The notes: generated by a model from the sequence alone, not told the origin. A stretch of 64,000 nt of DNA from Fructobacillus fructosus KCTC 3544 (GCF_001438695.1 NZ_JQBH01000002.1:90703-154702), one strand, 5' to 3'. Counted from the stretch's first letter, positions 1 through 10,260 are shown. Numbers and translations are program-made.

Positions 1-957
1 CAACGTTAGGGAGAAGAGTTCCGCTTCGGCACCAGAGCCAAAGGAGAAGAGTCCAATCCGATCACCGGCTGCCAGCTCCTCCGAACGGTCCAAGAGAGAC
101 AAAAGCGATAGATACAAGGAACCAGTGTAAAGATTTCCCACCAAACGGTTGTAGTACTGGGATTCCGTCAATCGCTTTCGTAATGCCACTTGTCGCTCCT
201 CATCCACTTCTGGCAGGATTTGTTCGAGGGCTTTCTTCCCCATCTTGGTATAGGGCAAATGGAAAGCAAAACCGGCAAAATCGGACAAAGAACGCTGGTT
301 TTGTACCTTATAGCGCTGCCAAAGAGCCAAAAACATGTCCTTGTAAACATCGGTTGACTGATGACCATCCACTAGGGCAATGTCAGAGTCAATTGGTCGC
401 CAAAAGTCAGGTTCGTCTTGCACCATATAAACGCTGTCATCATTAATTTCGGCAATCTTTGGATCAGTCGAAATCAGCATGGCCACCGCCCCAGCTCCCT
501 GGGTAACTTCGCCCGGTGTGTGTAAGCCATAACGCGCCACGTCCGCTGCAATCACCAGGACTTTTTTATCGGGATGAAGCGAAACAAAGTCTTTCGCCTG
601 CATCAGGGCAAAGGTACCGCCGTAACAGGCCTGTTTGACTTCAATCGCTCGGATGTCATCCTTTAGACCGAGAAAATTTTTCGCAAAGATAGCAGCCGAC
701 TTGGAGTTATCGACGCCCGATTCCGTTCCAAAGAGGAGCATCTCGATGTCAACGGTTGAAACCGTTTTTAACAAAGTCGCTGCCGCATTGACCCCCATCG
801 TCACCACGTCTTCATAGTTTGGCAGAACGGACTGTTGACTTTGCCCGATACCGATTGTGTACTTATCGGGTTCTTCCCCCCGGGCTTTCGCTAGCTCAAC
901 CATGTCGAGCGAAAAGCCAGGCGTATAAAACGTCATTTGTTCGATTCCAACAGTCAT
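1..957 (-). CDS. mvaS: hydroxymethylglutaryl-CoA synthase, C-terminus off window
   Basis: Condenses acetyl-CoA with acetoacetyl-CoA to HMG-CoA, the entry to the mevalonate route for isoprenoids. I translated 319 codons, in frame to base 1. The family is about 390 residues, so roughly 70 C-terminal residues lie outside. The catalytic residues known from Gram-positive MvaS are visible at their usual positions: Glu79 (GTES), Cys111 (KQACYGG) and His233 (AFHLPYTK). The ATG at 955-957 is preceded by GAAAGGA. It is separated from the upstream ABC-F gene by that gene's terminator, so it probably has its own promoter in the short gap. Identification is firm. Confidence 0.95.
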   Translation of the reverse strand, partial: MTVGIEQMTFYTPGFSLDMVELAKARGEEPDKYTIGIGQSQQSVLPNYEDVVTMGVNAAATLLKTVSTVDIEMLLFGTESGVDNSKSAAIFAKNFLGLKDDIRAIEVKQACYGGTFALMQAKDFVSLHPDKKVLVIAADVARYGLHTPGEVTQGAGAVAMLISTDPKIAEINDDSVYMVQDEPDFWRPIDSDIALVDGHQSTDVYKDMFLALWQRYKVQNQRSLSDFAGFAFHLPYTKMGKKALEQILPEVDEERQVALRKRLTESQYYNRLVGNLYTGSLYLSLLSLLDRSEELAAGDRIGLFSFGSGAEAELFSLTL

Positions 958-975
958 TTTAACAATCCTTTCAAT

Positions 976-998
976 ACAAAAAGGGCTCATGAGCCCTT
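976..998 (-). terminator. intrinsic terminator of the ABC-F gene
   Basis: An AAGGGCTC/GAGCCCTT hairpin (981-998) is followed on the minus strand by a T-rich tract. It lies 10 bases after the ABC-F stop codon and just upstream of mvaS. Confidence 0.85.
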
Positions 999-1008
999 GC
1001 CGTATTTT

Positions 1009-2634
1009 TTAATCGTAAAGTGCTTTAACCTTTGCTTGGATAGCATCAGAAGAAATAAATTCATCATAAGTGGTATCCAAACGATCCACCACGCCCTTGT
1101 TCGAAACTTCAACAATGTGGTTAGCCGTCGTTTCCAGGAATTCATGATCGTGTGACGTCATGATGACGGAGCCCTTGAAGGCTGTTACGGCTTCGTTCAG
1201 CGATTGGATGGATTCCAAATCCAAGTGGTTCGTTGGGTCATCCAGTAGCAAGACATTGGCCTTCAAAAGCATCAACTTGGCTAAGACGATGCGGACCTTC
1301 TCGCCCCCGGATAATACCTTGATTTGCTTCAAGGCATCGTCGCCCTTGAAGAGCATTTGACCAAGCATACCGCGCAGCGATGTGTTGTCCTTTTGTTCTT
1401 CTTCGGCAAAGTCGCGCAACCAATCCAAGATGACCTTTTCCTGATCATCAAAGTTGTCATTCAAATCTTTAGCAAGGTAGGACTGGGACGTCGTCACACC
1501 CCAGGTAACCGAACCAGTATCCGGTTCCATTGTACCGGCAAGAATTTGCATCAAAGTCGTCGTGGCCAAATCCGAACGGGACAAAATGGCAATTTTATCA
1601 CCAGGACGGCCGGTAAAGCTGATGTTGTCCAAGACTTTTTCACCATCAATGGACTTTGAAATGCCTTCGACTTTAACCAAATCGTTTCCCATTTCTCGGT
1701 TAATTGGGAAAGAAATGTAAGGATACTTACGTGATGAAGGCTTGATATCATCCAAAGTAATCTTATCCAACTGCTTCTTACGAGCCGTGGCTTGCTTGGA
1801 CTTCGACGCGTTAGCAGAAAAACGGGCCACGAATTCTTGCAACTGCTTAATTTGCTCTTCCTTCTTGGCGTTTTGCTGTGAAGCCAAACGTTGGGCCAGC
1901 TCAGCAGACTCACGCCAAAAGTCATAGTTTCCAACAAATGGCGTAATCTTGCCGTAGTCAACATCCAGGATGTTTGTTGAAACCACGTTCAAGAAGTGTC
2001 GATCGTGGGAAACAACAATAACCAGGTTTTCAAAGTCGGCTAGGAAGTTCTCTAACCAGGCAATGGTTTGCACGTCCAATCCGTTAGTCGGCTCATCAAG
2101 AACCAGAATGTCGGGATTGCCAAACAAAGCTTGTGCCAACAGCACCTTCACCTTGTCGTTTTCAGTCAACTCGCCCATCAACGTGTAGTGCATGGATTCA
2201 TCGATTCCCAGTTTCGTGAGCAGCTGAGCTGCTTCCGCTTCGGCATTCCAACCATCCAACTCTTCGAATTCGGCTGACAAGTCCCCGACGCGAACACCAT
2301 CTTCATCCGAAAAATCAGGCTTTGCATAAATGGCATCCATCTCCGTCTTCACTTCGTGAAGGCGTTTGTGTCCCTGAATAACCGTATCCAATACCGTATA
2401 TTCATCAAAGGCAAAGTGGTCCTGTTGCAAGGACGACATACGAGAACCCGCAGTAATGTTAATCGAGCCCTCGGTTGGTTCCAACTCACCCTGCAAGAGC
2501 TTTAGAAAAGTCGACTTACCAGCACCATTGGCACCGATAATGCCATAAGTGTGGCCCGGAACTAATTTTAAGTTCACGTCCTGATAGAGCTTCTTACCAG
2601 AAAATGAAAAAGACATATCTGAAACTGTAATCAC
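1009..2634 (-). CDS. ABC-F family ATPase, YkpA/YbiT type
   Basis: A soluble protein with two ABC domains and no membrane segments, of the ABC-F class that acts on the ribosome, not as a transporter. The first Walker A (GANGAGKST) is at about residues 34-42. The first Walker B region reads ILVLDEPTNGLD, and the second half has LSGGE and VLLLDDPTNHLD. The linker between domains (about 230-300) is Lys/Gln-rich. The second P-loop reads SRSDLATTT and lacks the Lys; to my knowledge this is typical of the YkpA branch. I chose the GTG at 2632-2634, giving 541 aa, because GGAGGG sits 7 bases upstream. A longer TTG start would overlap that ribosome-binding site. Substrate and exact role are not deducible. 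Confidence 0.85.
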   Translation of the reverse strand: MITVSDMSFSFSGKKLYQDVNLKLVPGHTYGIIGANGAGKSTFLKLLQGELEPTEGSINITAGSRMSSLQQDHFAFDEYTVLDTVIQGHKRLHEVKTEMDAIYAKPDFSDEDGVRVGDLSAEFEELDGWNAEAEAAQLLTKLGIDESMHYTLMGELTENDKVKVLLAQALFGNPDILVLDEPTNGLDVQTIAWLENFLADFENLVIVVSHDRHFLNVVSTNILDVDYGKITPFVGNYDFWRESAELAQRLASQQNAKKEEQIKQLQEFVARFSANASKSKQATARKKQLDKITLDDIKPSSRKYPYISFPINREMGNDLVKVEGISKSIDGEKVLDNISFTGRPGDKIAILSRSDLATTTLMQILAGTMEPDTGSVTWGVTTSQSYLAKDLNDNFDDQEKVILDWLRDFAEEEQKDNTSLRGMLGQMLFKGDDALKQIKVLSGGEKVRIVLAKLMLLKANVLLLDDPTNHLDLESIQSLNEAVTAFKGSVIMTSHDHEFLETTANHIVEVSNKGVVDRLDTTYDEFISSDAIQAKVKALYD

Positions 2635-2687
2635 GGTGTTTCCCTCCGTATTCAATAAATGTGATATTAACCTTATAATAGTCTAAC

Positions 2688-2717
2688 AGAAAAGCGCCCT
2701 TAATTGGGCGCTTTTCT
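2688..2717. terminator. bidirectional-looking terminator hairpin
   Basis: A perfect 12-bp stem (AGAAAAGCGCCC and its complement) around TTAATT. It lies between the ABC-F gene and the small membrane protein and most likely ends the latter's transcript. Confidence 0.85.
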
Positions 2718-2728
2718 CAATCGAATCA

Positions 2729-3124
2729 TTAAATATCGCGGTAGCCACCATCGACGGGGAGCTCGTTTTCGTCAGGATCATCACTCGTGTTTGCCAAATA
2801 GGTAAAGAAAGTGAGTACCAGGTACAAAAATGCCAAATAATAGCCATAAGTATCGTTAACTAAACTAAAGAGCCAATTTGACAAAAGAGCAAAAACCAAT
2901 GGCTGGACAAAGACATAGTAAAAGCGAAAGCCGCGTTTGCGAATGGCATAGCCAAAGGCTAATGCAAAGCCACCATTTAGAAAAAAGTACACAAAAGTGA
3001 CCTTTGTCAGGGTTGACCAATCAAAATAGGAAGCAATGAAAGGCAGAACGAGCGTCACAACGAGAAGCCCCAACAACCAATTCCCGACCTTATTTCGAAA
3101 TAACTTGTTCATGTTCATTTGCAT
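2729..3124 (-). CDS. small integral membrane protein, function unknown
   Basis: A 131-residue hydrophobic protein with about four predicted membrane segments: around residues 15-35, 40-60, 70-90 and 95-115. It ends in an acidic tail, SDDPDENELPVDGG. I start it at the ATG at 3122-3124, just after CGGGGACAGTTG. Upstream in-frame codons would add a charged stretch overlapping the promoter region. It stands alone between terminator hairpins and the rsmE operon. I do not recognise a family and assign no function. Confidence 0.7.
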   Translation of the reverse strand: MQMNMNKLFRNKVGNWLLGLLVVTLVLPFIASYFDWSTLTKVTFVYFFLNGGFALAFGYAIRKRGFRFYYVFVQPLVFALLSNWLFSLVNDTYGYYLAFLYLVLTFFTYLANTSDDPDENELPVDGGYRDI

Positions 3125-3209
3125 CAACTGTCCCCGTTTACTCTTGTTTATTCGTTCTCCATTATATGTGCTTTCAACTGACGGGGCAAGCAAATCATGA
3201 AATCAACAG

Positions 3210-3950
3210 TTAATCTGCTAACTCCCAAACCACGGATAGCGCACTCAGTGTATACAATGGTGCCGTTTCTGCTCGAAGAATTCGCGGACCAAGACCTGCC
3301 GGCTGAAAGCCCTCCTGTTGGAGTTGCGCCACTTCCGCTTCCGAAAGGCCACCTTCCGGACCAAAAAGAACCGCCAATCGCTGACCGGCCTGGGCCGACT
3401 CAGCGACTTTTAAAAGCGTCGCCTTCTCCCCTTCCTTCGCTGACTCTTCCCAGGCGACCAAGCCCAGGTCTTTATCAGTTTGCAAAGCGTCCTCATAGGA
3501 CATAAAGAGAATTTCAGGAACCACGAGCCGGTGCGATTGTTCGGCAGCGTTCAAAGCGATTTTTTGTAGTCGTGCCAGCTTTTTTTCCTGCTGCTTGCCC
3601 CAATCCACGACCGTCCGCGCCATCTTGGTTAAAACAATTCGGTTAACGCCCAATTCCGTCGCCTTTTGAACAAACCAGTCCGTTCGGTCGTTTTTGACCG
3701 GTGAAACAATGAGGGTTACATCAACCGGTAGCTCGACCGACTGCTCTTTCTCTTCGAGTACCGTTACCTCGGCTTCATCGCCTGACAAAGTCGTTAATTC
3801 AGCAATCACTAATCGCTGGTTATTATCCACAAATTCAGCCTTCGTTCCGACTTTGGCACGGCGCACTCGGACCAAATGATGGAAAACCGGCTGGTTTTTA
3901 TTCAAATGAATGACTTGTTCAATTGGTTCATCTAAGAAATATCGGTGCAT
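3210..3950 (-). CDS. rsmE: 16S rRNA m3U1498 methyltransferase RsmE
   Basis: Methylates N3 of U1498 in 16S rRNA with S-adenosylmethionine. It is 246 residues, normal for the family. It has the N-terminal RNA-binding segment (HHLVRVRRAKVG) and the SPOUT knot region with LFGPEGGLSEAEV and LGPRILRAETAPLYTLSAL near the C-terminus, the usual RsmE signature. It starts 9 bases after the prmA stop, so the two form a prmA-rsmE operon as in many Firmicutes. Confidence 0.95.
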   Translation of the reverse strand: MHRYFLDEPIEQVIHLNKNQPVFHHLVRVRRAKVGTKAEFVDNNQRLVIAELTTLSGDEAEVTVLEEKEQSVELPVDVTLIVSPVKNDRTDWFVQKATELGVNRIVLTKMARTVVDWGKQQEKKLARLQKIALNAAEQSHRLVVPEILFMSYEDALQTDKDLGLVAWEESAKEGEKATLLKVAESAQAGQRLAVLFGPEGGLSEAEVAQLQQEGFQPAGLGPRILRAETAPLYTLSALSVVWELAD

Positions 3951-3959
3951 CTGTTTCTC

Positions 3960-4853
3960 CTAGGCCGTCACGTCTTCTGGCAATCGGCAAATGAAGGCGT
4001 GCCAAGTGGCGGACTGCATCTTTTGTTCAATCGCGAAACCGGCGTCTTGCAGCGCTTGTTCAATCTCTTCCTCGACGTCGTCGTAGATTCCAGAAACCAA
4101 GAACAAGCCGCCCTTTTTGAGGACCTGACGAACTTGCGGAATTAAAGGCAAAATGACGTCCGCTAAAATATTCGCCAACACCAAATCGATGCCGGTATTA
4201 ATAAAGTCGGTTGGAACGTCTTGCATCAAATCCGAGGCAACCACTTGAACATCCTTTGCCACTGGATTGAGTGCCAAATTTTCTTCGGCCGTTTGAACCG
4301 CAGCCGCATCGATATCGGTTGCCAATAACTCACCAACGCCAAGGTACTTGGCGGCCACGGCCAGAACGCCAGACCCAGTTCCCACGTCTATGGTTTTTTC
4401 ACCACCGCGAACGACCGTTTCCAAGGCTTGCAACATCAGTGCCGTCGTTGGGTGCGTACCAGTCCCGAAGGCTTGGTCCGGATCCATGACAATCAGTTGT
4501 TCGCTCGCTTGCTCTGGTTGATATTCTTCCCATTTTGGCACCACCGTAAAGCGGTTGGTTACCCGACTGGCATGGTAATAATTCTTCCATTCGTTTTCAA
4601 AAGTCGTCGACGACAGCGCTTCATTCACCACTGGCTTTGATTGAACCGCCAAACCCTGCTCTTCCAATAACTGTAAGCCAATTTGGTAGGCCTGTACACG
4701 CTCCTGCCAACCTTCTTTGCTCTGATCCTCGTAAATCGTCAGCTTTTGCTCGTCCTGTTGTACCCCATCGGCACCTAAATCAATTAACACGGAGACAACA
4801 AAATCCTGTAACTCCGCCGGCACTTTCCAAGTAACTTCTTGATACGTGGCCAT
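3960..4853 (-). CDS. prmA: ribosomal protein L11 methyltransferase
   Basis: Trimethylates ribosomal protein L11 using S-adenosylmethionine. The SAM-binding motif DVGTGSGVLAVAA and the substrate-binding LANILADVILPL motif are present, along with DPDQAFGTGTHPTT. I chose the ATG at 4851-4853 (297 aa), which follows AAGGAGGACCTTA. A longer in-frame start would lie inside the upstream gene's terminator. First gene of the prmA-rsmE operon. Confidence 0.95.
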   Translation of the reverse strand: MATYQEVTWKVPAELQDFVVSVLIDLGADGVQQDEQKLTIYEDQSKEGWQERVQAYQIGLQLLEEQGLAVQSKPVVNEALSSTTFENEWKNYYHASRVTNRFTVVPKWEEYQPEQASEQLIVMDPDQAFGTGTHPTTALMLQALETVVRGGEKTIDVGTGSGVLAVAAKYLGVGELLATDIDAAAVQTAEENLALNPVAKDVQVVASDLMQDVPTDFINTGIDLVLANILADVILPLIPQVRQVLKKGGLFLVSGIYDDVEEEIEQALQDAGFAIEQKMQSATWHAFICRLPEDVTA

Positions 4854-4871
4854 TAAGGTCCTCCTTGACTG

Positions 4872-4894
4872 AAAAAAGGGACCAACTGTCCCTT
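4872..4894 (-). terminator. terminator of the reductase gene
   Basis: A hairpin AAGGGAC/GTCCCTT at 4876-4894, followed on the minus strand by a run of six T. It lies 15-20 bases after the medium-chain reductase stop codon and before prmA. Confidence 0.85.
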
Positions 4895-4908
4895 CTGCGT
4901 TTTGCATC

Positions 4909-6006
4909 CTAGTTTTTGTTTCCTTCTTTGGCTTCTACACCATCCGTTGCCACATCGATAACGACTTTACCCAGACTATGGTGACTGGCCACGTCTTGGA
5001 AGGCCAAACGAACGTTATCGACTGATAAGCCAGCGTACACCTTCGTCACCGTTGAATGGAGAACGCCCTGATCAAAGAGCGTCGCCATTTGTTGTAGCAT
5101 TTGTCCCTGTTCGGACAAAAAGAGGTCGTTATTACCACGAGCCAACATGAAGACCCAGGTAAAGCTAGCGGACTTGGGTTTCAACTCTCCCAATTCCAAT
5201 GGCAAAGTCGATCCCACAATGGCCGCAATCCGACCGTAAGGACGAATCAACTGCACCATGGCGTCCCAATAGGTCATGGTGTCCTGTAGATTAGCAATGT
5301 AATCAACCTGGTGGAAACCAGCATCAGCCAGTTGTGTTGGCAAATCGTCATGATAATTAACGACGAAGTCGGCTCCCATTTGCCGCACCCATTGCGTTGA
5401 TTCCTTTTGACCAGCCGTCGCAATGACCGTTAAGCCCATGTATTTAGCTAGTTGAATCAAGATTGAACCAACACCGCCGGCTCCGTTGATCACAAGCAAC
5501 GACTGTCCCTTGGCCGCGTCTTTTTCCACTGGAAGACTAAAGCCATGGTGCAAAATATCATGGGCCGTAATCGCCGTCAAAGGCATCGCAGCGGCCTCAC
5601 TATCCGACAAACTCTCGGGGGCCTTGGCGACCATTTGGTAATCAATCACTTGATACTCAGCATCAGCACCCTGCTTTTGTTGCTTGCCAGCATAGTAGAC
5701 GCGGTCACCAATGGTAAAGCCACTCACATCCTGCCCCATTGCCATGACACGGCCAACGACATCCAAACCGAAAATACGGAAGTCGCCCTTTTCCTTATAA
5801 CCCGACCGCATTTTAACGTCGACCGGGTTCACTGAGGTGGCCAAAACCTGAACGAGTAACTCATTGCTCTTCGGGTCTGGTACGGGCAGTGTTCGTTCAC
5901 TAAACGATTCCTCATCAGAAAGTGGACTTACATGGGTAATCCCAACAGCTCGCATTTTTTGGTGAAAGCCACCCATTATTGTATCCATAACATTTTTAAA
6001 AGGCAT
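4909..6006 (-). CDS. zinc-free medium-chain dehydrogenase/quinone oxidoreductase-like
   Basis: A 365-residue member of the medium-chain dehydrogenase/reductase superfamily. The N-terminal GroES-like fold contains VQVLATSVNPVDVKMR. The NAD(P)-binding Rossmann motif GAGGVGSILIQLAK is at about residue 175. The cysteines that bind structural zinc in alcohol dehydrogenases are absent, so it belongs to the zinc-independent branch although databases often label these 'zinc-binding'. AAAGGAG precedes the ATG. It has its own terminator and is monocistronic. The natural substrate cannot be told. Confidence 0.85.
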   Translation of the reverse strand: MPFKNVMDTIMGGFHQKMRAVGITHVSPLSDEESFSERTLPVPDPKSNELLVQVLATSVNPVDVKMRSGYKEKGDFRIFGLDVVGRVMAMGQDVSGFTIGDRVYYAGKQQKQGADAEYQVIDYQMVAKAPESLSDSEAAAMPLTAITAHDILHHGFSLPVEKDAAKGQSLLVINGAGGVGSILIQLAKYMGLTVIATAGQKESTQWVRQMGADFVVNYHDDLPTQLADAGFHQVDYIANLQDTMTYWDAMVQLIRPYGRIAAIVGSTLPLELGELKPKSASFTWVFMLARGNNDLFLSEQGQMLQQMATLFDQGVLHSTVTKVYAGLSVDNVRLAFQDVASHHSLGKVVIDVATDGVEAKEGNKN

Positions 6007-6121
6007 GGTTCACTCCTTTAAAATATCCATCCAGATTGGTCAATTTTAACCCAGTTCCCAGTCTTTCTTGTTTTTCTTTTGCCAAAGTCAGCGCCGTTTG
6101 CTCACGTTGCCAGCAGTCCCC

Positions 6122-7975
6122 TTAGTTTCCTTTGGCGTACTTTTCATCATCTTCCGTCTTCAAAACCGCCATGAAGGCTTCTTGTGGAACAGAAACCGTT
6201 CCAACATCCTTCATTCGGGCCTTACCACGCTTCTGCTTGTTCAAGAGCTTGGCACGACGGTCGGGATCCCCCGTGTGAATCTTCGATGTAACGTCCTTAC
6301 GATAAGCCTTGATGTTCGTTCGGGCCAAAATCTTGTTACCAATGGCGGCCTGTACTGGAATTTCAAAGTTCTGCCGAGGAATAATTTCCTTTAACTTCGA
6401 CGTGATGATTCGACCACGCTCAGCAGCAAAGTCGCGATGAACGATGAAGGACAAAGCATCCACCCGGTCCCCGTTCAATAGAATATCAATTTTGACCAAA
6501 TCAGCTGCTCGGTAGCCAGACAGTTCGTAGTCCAACGACGCGAAACCGCGGGTCGAGGACTTCAACTTGTCGAAGAAATTAAAGATAATTTCAGACAATG
6601 GCAAGTAGTACTTCACGTTCACCCGGCTATCATCAAGGTATTCCATGGTGTCAAATTCACCACGCTTCCGTTGTGCCAACTCCATGACGGCACCAACATA
6701 ATCATTTGGCACCATAATCTGGGCGTGCACATAGGGCTCTTCAATCTGACGAATGTTTTGCGATTCGGGTAACTCTGAGGGGTTTTCAATCATCAAAGTT
6801 TCACCGTCCACCGTTTCGACTTTATAAGTCACGGAAGGCGCCGTCGTCACGAGGTCCAAGTCGAACTCTCGCTCGAGTCGTTCCTGAATGACGTCCATGT
6901 GCAACAGCCCAAGGAATCCAACACGGAAACCAAAGCCCAAAGCCTGTGACGTTTCCGGTTCAAAGGTCAAAGCCGCATCGTTTAGTTGCAACTTTTCCAA
7001 GGCCTCACGTAAATCACCGTACTTGGCGTTATCAGCTGGATAAAGTCCAGAGTACACCATTGGCGTCATAGGCTTATAACCGGGAAGCGGTTCACTTGCC
7101 GGATTATTGACCAAGGTCACCGTATCCCCAGAATGCGTCGTCGAAATATCCTTAATGGCAGCTGTCAGATAGCCAACATCCCCCGCCATCAGATAATTAC
7201 GCTTTTGGGCGTTTGGCGACATCACTCCGACCTCGGTTACTTCGTACTCCGCACCGGTATTCATCATGCGTACCTTATCGCCGGGCTTAACCACCCCTTC
7301 GCGAACACGAAGGTTAATCACAACCCCACGGTAAGGGTCATATTGTGAATCAAAAATCAACGCACGTAAGGGGGCATCCAGGTCTCCATCAGGTGCGGGA
7401 AAGTCAGAAACAATTCGTTCCAACAGTTCGGGAATCCCAATGCCCTTTTTGGCTGAGACCAAGACAGCATCTTCAGCATCCAGTCCAATCATGTCTTCAA
7501 TTTCTTTTTTAACCTTTGGAACATCGGCTGATGGCAAATCAATTTTGTTTAAGACCGGCAGGATTTCCAAGTCGTTATCAATGGCCAAATAAACGTTAGC
7601 CAAAGTTTGCGCCTCGACCCCCTGTGCCGCATCCACAACCAAAATGGCCCCTTCGGCAGCGGCCAACGAACGCGACACTTCGTATGAAAAGTCGACGTGT
7701 CCCGGCGTATCAATCAAGTGGAAAATATATTCCTGACCATCATTGGCCTTATAGTTCACCTCAACGGCATTCAGCTTAATGGTAATCCCACGTTCACGCT
7801 CGAGTTCCATGGTATCCAACAACTGGTTTTGCATATCGCGTTCGGCAACCGTTTGCGTCTGTTCCAAAATTCGATCGGCAATCGTGGACTTCCCATGGTC
7901 GATATGAGCCACAATCGAAAAATTACGAATACGCTTCTGTCGTTCTTTTAATTGGTCAATTGTAAAATCAGCCAT
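6122..7975 (-). CDS. lepA: elongation factor 4
   Basis: A ribosomal back-translocase GTPase of 617 aa, typical length. G1 HIDHGKST (about residue 24), G3 DTPGHVDF and G4 NKID are visible. So is the diagnostic C-terminal region around [12 protein letters not shown] and [15 protein letters not shown]. It is monocistronic between the reductase and a divergent peptidase gene. The 115 bases between its stop and the next gene contain no clear terminator. Confidence 0.97.
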   Translation of the reverse strand: MADFTIDQLKERQKRIRNFSIVAHIDHGKSTIADRILEQTQTVAERDMQNQLLDTMELERERGITIKLNAVEVNYKANDGQEYIFHLIDTPGHVDFSYEVSRSLAAAEGAILVVDAAQGVEAQTLANVYLAIDNDLEILPVLNKIDLPSADVPKVKKEIEDMIGLDAEDAVLVSAKKGIGIPELLERIVSDFPAPDGDLDAPLRALIFDSQYDPYRGVVINLRVREGVVKPGDKVRMMNTGAEYEVTEVGVMSPNAQKRNYLMAGDVGYLTAAIKDISTTHSGDTVTLVNNPASEPLPGYKPMTPMVYSGLYPADNAKYGDLREALEKLQLNDAALTFEPETSQALGFGFRVGFLGLLHMDVIQERLEREFDLDLVTTAPSVTYKVETVDGETLMIENPSELPESQNIRQIEEPYVHAQIMVPNDYVGAVMELAQRKRGEFDTMEYLDDSRVNVKYYLPLSEIIFNFFDKLKSSTRGFASLDYELSGYRAADLVKIDILLNGDRVDALSFIVHRDFAAERGRIITSKLKEIIPRQNFEIPVQAAIGNKILARTNIKAYRKDVTSKIHTGDPDRRAKLLNKQKRGKARMKDVGTVSVPQEAFMAVLKTEDDEKYAKGN

Positions 7976-8158
7976 GTTTACCTGCTTTTTAAAGAGTTTT
8001 TAGTCTTTCTTATTTTACACGAAAAAGGCCGTCAAAAAAAGAGCTAACGGCGGAAGTGTGATTTTAATCATCTTTGAATTTCTCTCATTATTTTCACATA
8101 AAAGACCGTTACTTTGTTAAAATAAGACAAAGAATTCAAGAAGAAAGCGAGTAACGAC

Positions 8159-10117
8159 ATGACAGCTATCCAAATCACCGATCTCTACAAGCTCAAAAGT
8201 TTCAGTCAACCTTTTGGGACGTCCGACCGTACCTTCTTTGTTCAAACCCAGATGAATAAAGAAAAAAACGACTACCAGGCAAACATCTTGGCAATTGAAG
8301 AAACTGGTACAGTTCAGCCCTACACCAACGGTGGAAAGAATCTGCAACCCATCGTTGTTGGCAACAGCCTTTACTACCGCCATCAAGATAATCAGAGCCA
8401 CTACCAGCTGATGAAAATGCCTGTGGACGGCGGTGTTGCCACACCAGTTACAAAGGAAAACGGCTCTGTCGACGACCTACGTTTTAGTCCAGATGGAACA
8501 TTAGCTTTCTTAAAAGTCACACTCAGTCCAGAAAAAGATGAAGAAAAAGACCAAGGTTTAACGCCCCGGCATCTCACCAAAGTTCAAAACAAGGCCGACG
8601 GGATTGGCTGGTTACCAACTGAAAACGTCTACGAATTGAAGACCTTTGATCAGGAAACCGGTGAAACAAAACTAATTAAGAGTTTTTCCCATGACTTTCA
8701 CCTACAGGACGTTTCAGCCGACACCCAAGAAGTTGCCTACCTTGCGGCTGAGCACCCCGACTGGACCGACAAATTTGATACCAGTCAGGCCGTTTACGTA
8801 TACAACCGCCAGACGGATCAAACCACCTGGGTAACTGCAAGCATCCCCAACGGTGTTTTCACCGATGCCGCCTTTTCGCCTGACCAAAGTCGGATGGCCA
8901 TCATCGGTTCGGATTATCATGCCTATTCGGCGACGGTTAATCAGCTCTATGTCTATGACACCAAGAGCAACGAACTGACAAAACCGGCACAAGACGAACA
9001 GGTCAACGTTGGTTATGGTAATCCAATTGCAGACGATTGGACCCAGAACCCTAGCCATGTCTCCGGTTTCTGGGTGGATAACGATACCTATCTCTATACA
9101 GCCGTTCACCATGGCCATAGCCAGCTCTATCGATATCACGCCCAAGAAAACACTACGGAAAAGGTTCATGAAGCCGACCGCCACATTGTTGACTTTGCCA
9201 TGATTGATAACCAAAACATTGTTTTCGTTCATTCGACCGCCGAAAAAGCCGGCGAAATTCGGGCCCTGAACATTGAAACAAAAGCCGAACGGGTACTAGC
9301 CAATCCAAACGCCGACTATGAATCAACGCACCAGTATGCCCCAACCGAATCCTTCTACTACAAAACGGCGGATGGCAAAGCCGAGGTTCAGGGTTGGTTT
9401 ACCAAGGCACAGACGAACAATGACACCGCACCACTCATTCTCTACATTCACGGTGGCCCACACGCTGCCTTCGCCAACACCTTCTTTCAGGAGTTCCAAG
9501 CACTTGCCGGAGAAGGCTTCAACGTGCTCTATGTTAACCCTCGTGGTTCGACATCCTATGGAGAAGACTTTGCCACCGATGTCATGGGCCATTATGGCGA
9601 AAACGACTATGCCGATGTTATGACTGCTGTGGACTACGCCCTCACCCACTTTAAGGGAATCAACCCCGACAAAGTCTTTGTCGCCGGTGGTTCTTACGGT
9701 GGCTTCTTATCAACCTGGATCATTGGTCATACCGACCGCTTCCAGGCAGCTATTGTGCAGCGCCCCGCCATCGACTGGTTCAATCTCTATCACAATTCTG
9801 ACATTGGCGTTCCCTTCGTCACCATGGAACTCGGTGCCGACCTTTACAAGGATAAGGCTTATCAACTCTACTGGGAAAAGTCGCCTTTGGCCTATGCCGA
9901 CAAAATCACGACGCCTGTCCGCATCCAACACGGTGAAGCTGACCGACGCTGTCCTCCTAGCCAAAGTGAAGCGCTCTTCACCGCCGTTAAGCGAACAGGG
10001 ACAGAATGTGACTACATCCGTTACCCCAAGTCCTTCCATGGCTTCTCACGAAACGGCAAGCCTTCCCTCCGTGTCCAGCGGATGCAAGACATTGTGGAGT
10101 GGTTTAAGAAGTTTTAA
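8159..10117 (+). CDS. S9 family prolyl oligopeptidase / acylaminoacyl-peptidase-like
   Basis: A cytosolic serine peptidase of 652 aa with no signal peptide. The N-terminal two-thirds looks like a beta-propeller, with repeated SPD/WS-type blades (RFSPDGTLAF, AFSPDQSRM). The C-terminal alpha/beta-hydrolase domain has the nucleophile motif GGSYGG (Ser512), an acid-loop candidate HGEADRRCPP and the catalytic His in SFHGFSR. The oxyanion motif HGGPHA is present. Such enzymes trim short peptides in lactic acid bacteria. It is divergent from lepA and ends in a strong terminator. Confidence 0.92.
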   Translation: MTAIQITDLYKLKSFSQPFGTSDRTFFVQTQMNKEKNDYQANILAIEETGTVQPYTNGGKNLQPIVVGNSLYYRHQDNQSHYQLMKMPVDGGVATPVTKENGSVDDLRFSPDGTLAFLKVTLSPEKDEEKDQGLTPRHLTKVQNKADGIGWLPTENVYELKTFDQETGETKLIKSFSHDFHLQDVSADTQEVAYLAAEHPDWTDKFDTSQAVYVYNRQTDQTTWVTASIPNGVFTDAAFSPDQSRMAIIGSDYHAYSATVNQLYVYDTKSNELTKPAQDEQVNVGYGNPIADDWTQNPSHVSGFWVDNDTYLYTAVHHGHSQLYRYHAQENTTEKVHEADRHIVDFAMIDNQNIVFVHSTAEKAGEIRALNIETKAERVLANPNADYESTHQYAPTESFYYKTADGKAEVQGWFTKAQTNNDTAPLILYIHGGPHAAFANTFFQEFQALAGEGFNVLYVNPRGSTSYGEDFATDVMGHYGENDYADVMTAVDYALTHFKGINPDKVFVAGGSYGGFLSTWIIGHTDRFQAAIVQRPAIDWFNLYHNSDIGVPFVTMELGADLYKDKAYQLYWEKSPLAYADKITTPVRIQHGEADRRCPPSQSEALFTAVKRTGTECDYIRYPKSFHGFSRNGKPSLRVQRMQDIVEWFKKF

Positions 10118-10143
10118 TCAAATTGACTTGACCACAAACAGTC

Positions 10144-10177
10144 AAAAAGCCCTCATCAAATTGATGAGGGCTTTTTT
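10144..10177. terminator. terminator of the S9 peptidase gene
   Basis: A long perfect stem, AAAGCCCTCATCAA with its complement, followed by a run of T on the plus strand, 27 bases after the stop codon. Confidence 0.9.
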
Positions 10178-10230
10178 CATACTCAAATCATTCTTTTGAT
10201 GGGTCGGTCTCATTAACAATGAAGTCAAAT

Positions 10231-10249
10231 AAAAAAGACCTTTACGGTC
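10231..10249 (-). terminator. short terminator of the MrcB/DUF3883 gene
   Basis: On the minus strand GACC-GTAAA-GGTC is followed by six T, about 12 bases after the stop codon. The stem is short, so efficiency is uncertain. Confidence 0.6.
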
Positions 10250-10260
10250 AATTAGAACAA

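Noticed and set aside
8020..8065. GCCGT/ACGGC hairpin with T run upstream of lepA
   Set aside because: No minus-strand gene ends there and pairing is weak; it could be a chance fold in the lepA-peptidase gap.
8714..9232. 172-codon open frame antisense to the S9 peptidase gene
   Set aside because: It mirrors a well-supported protein, has no domain or ribosome-binding site, and its composition is that of a shadow frame.
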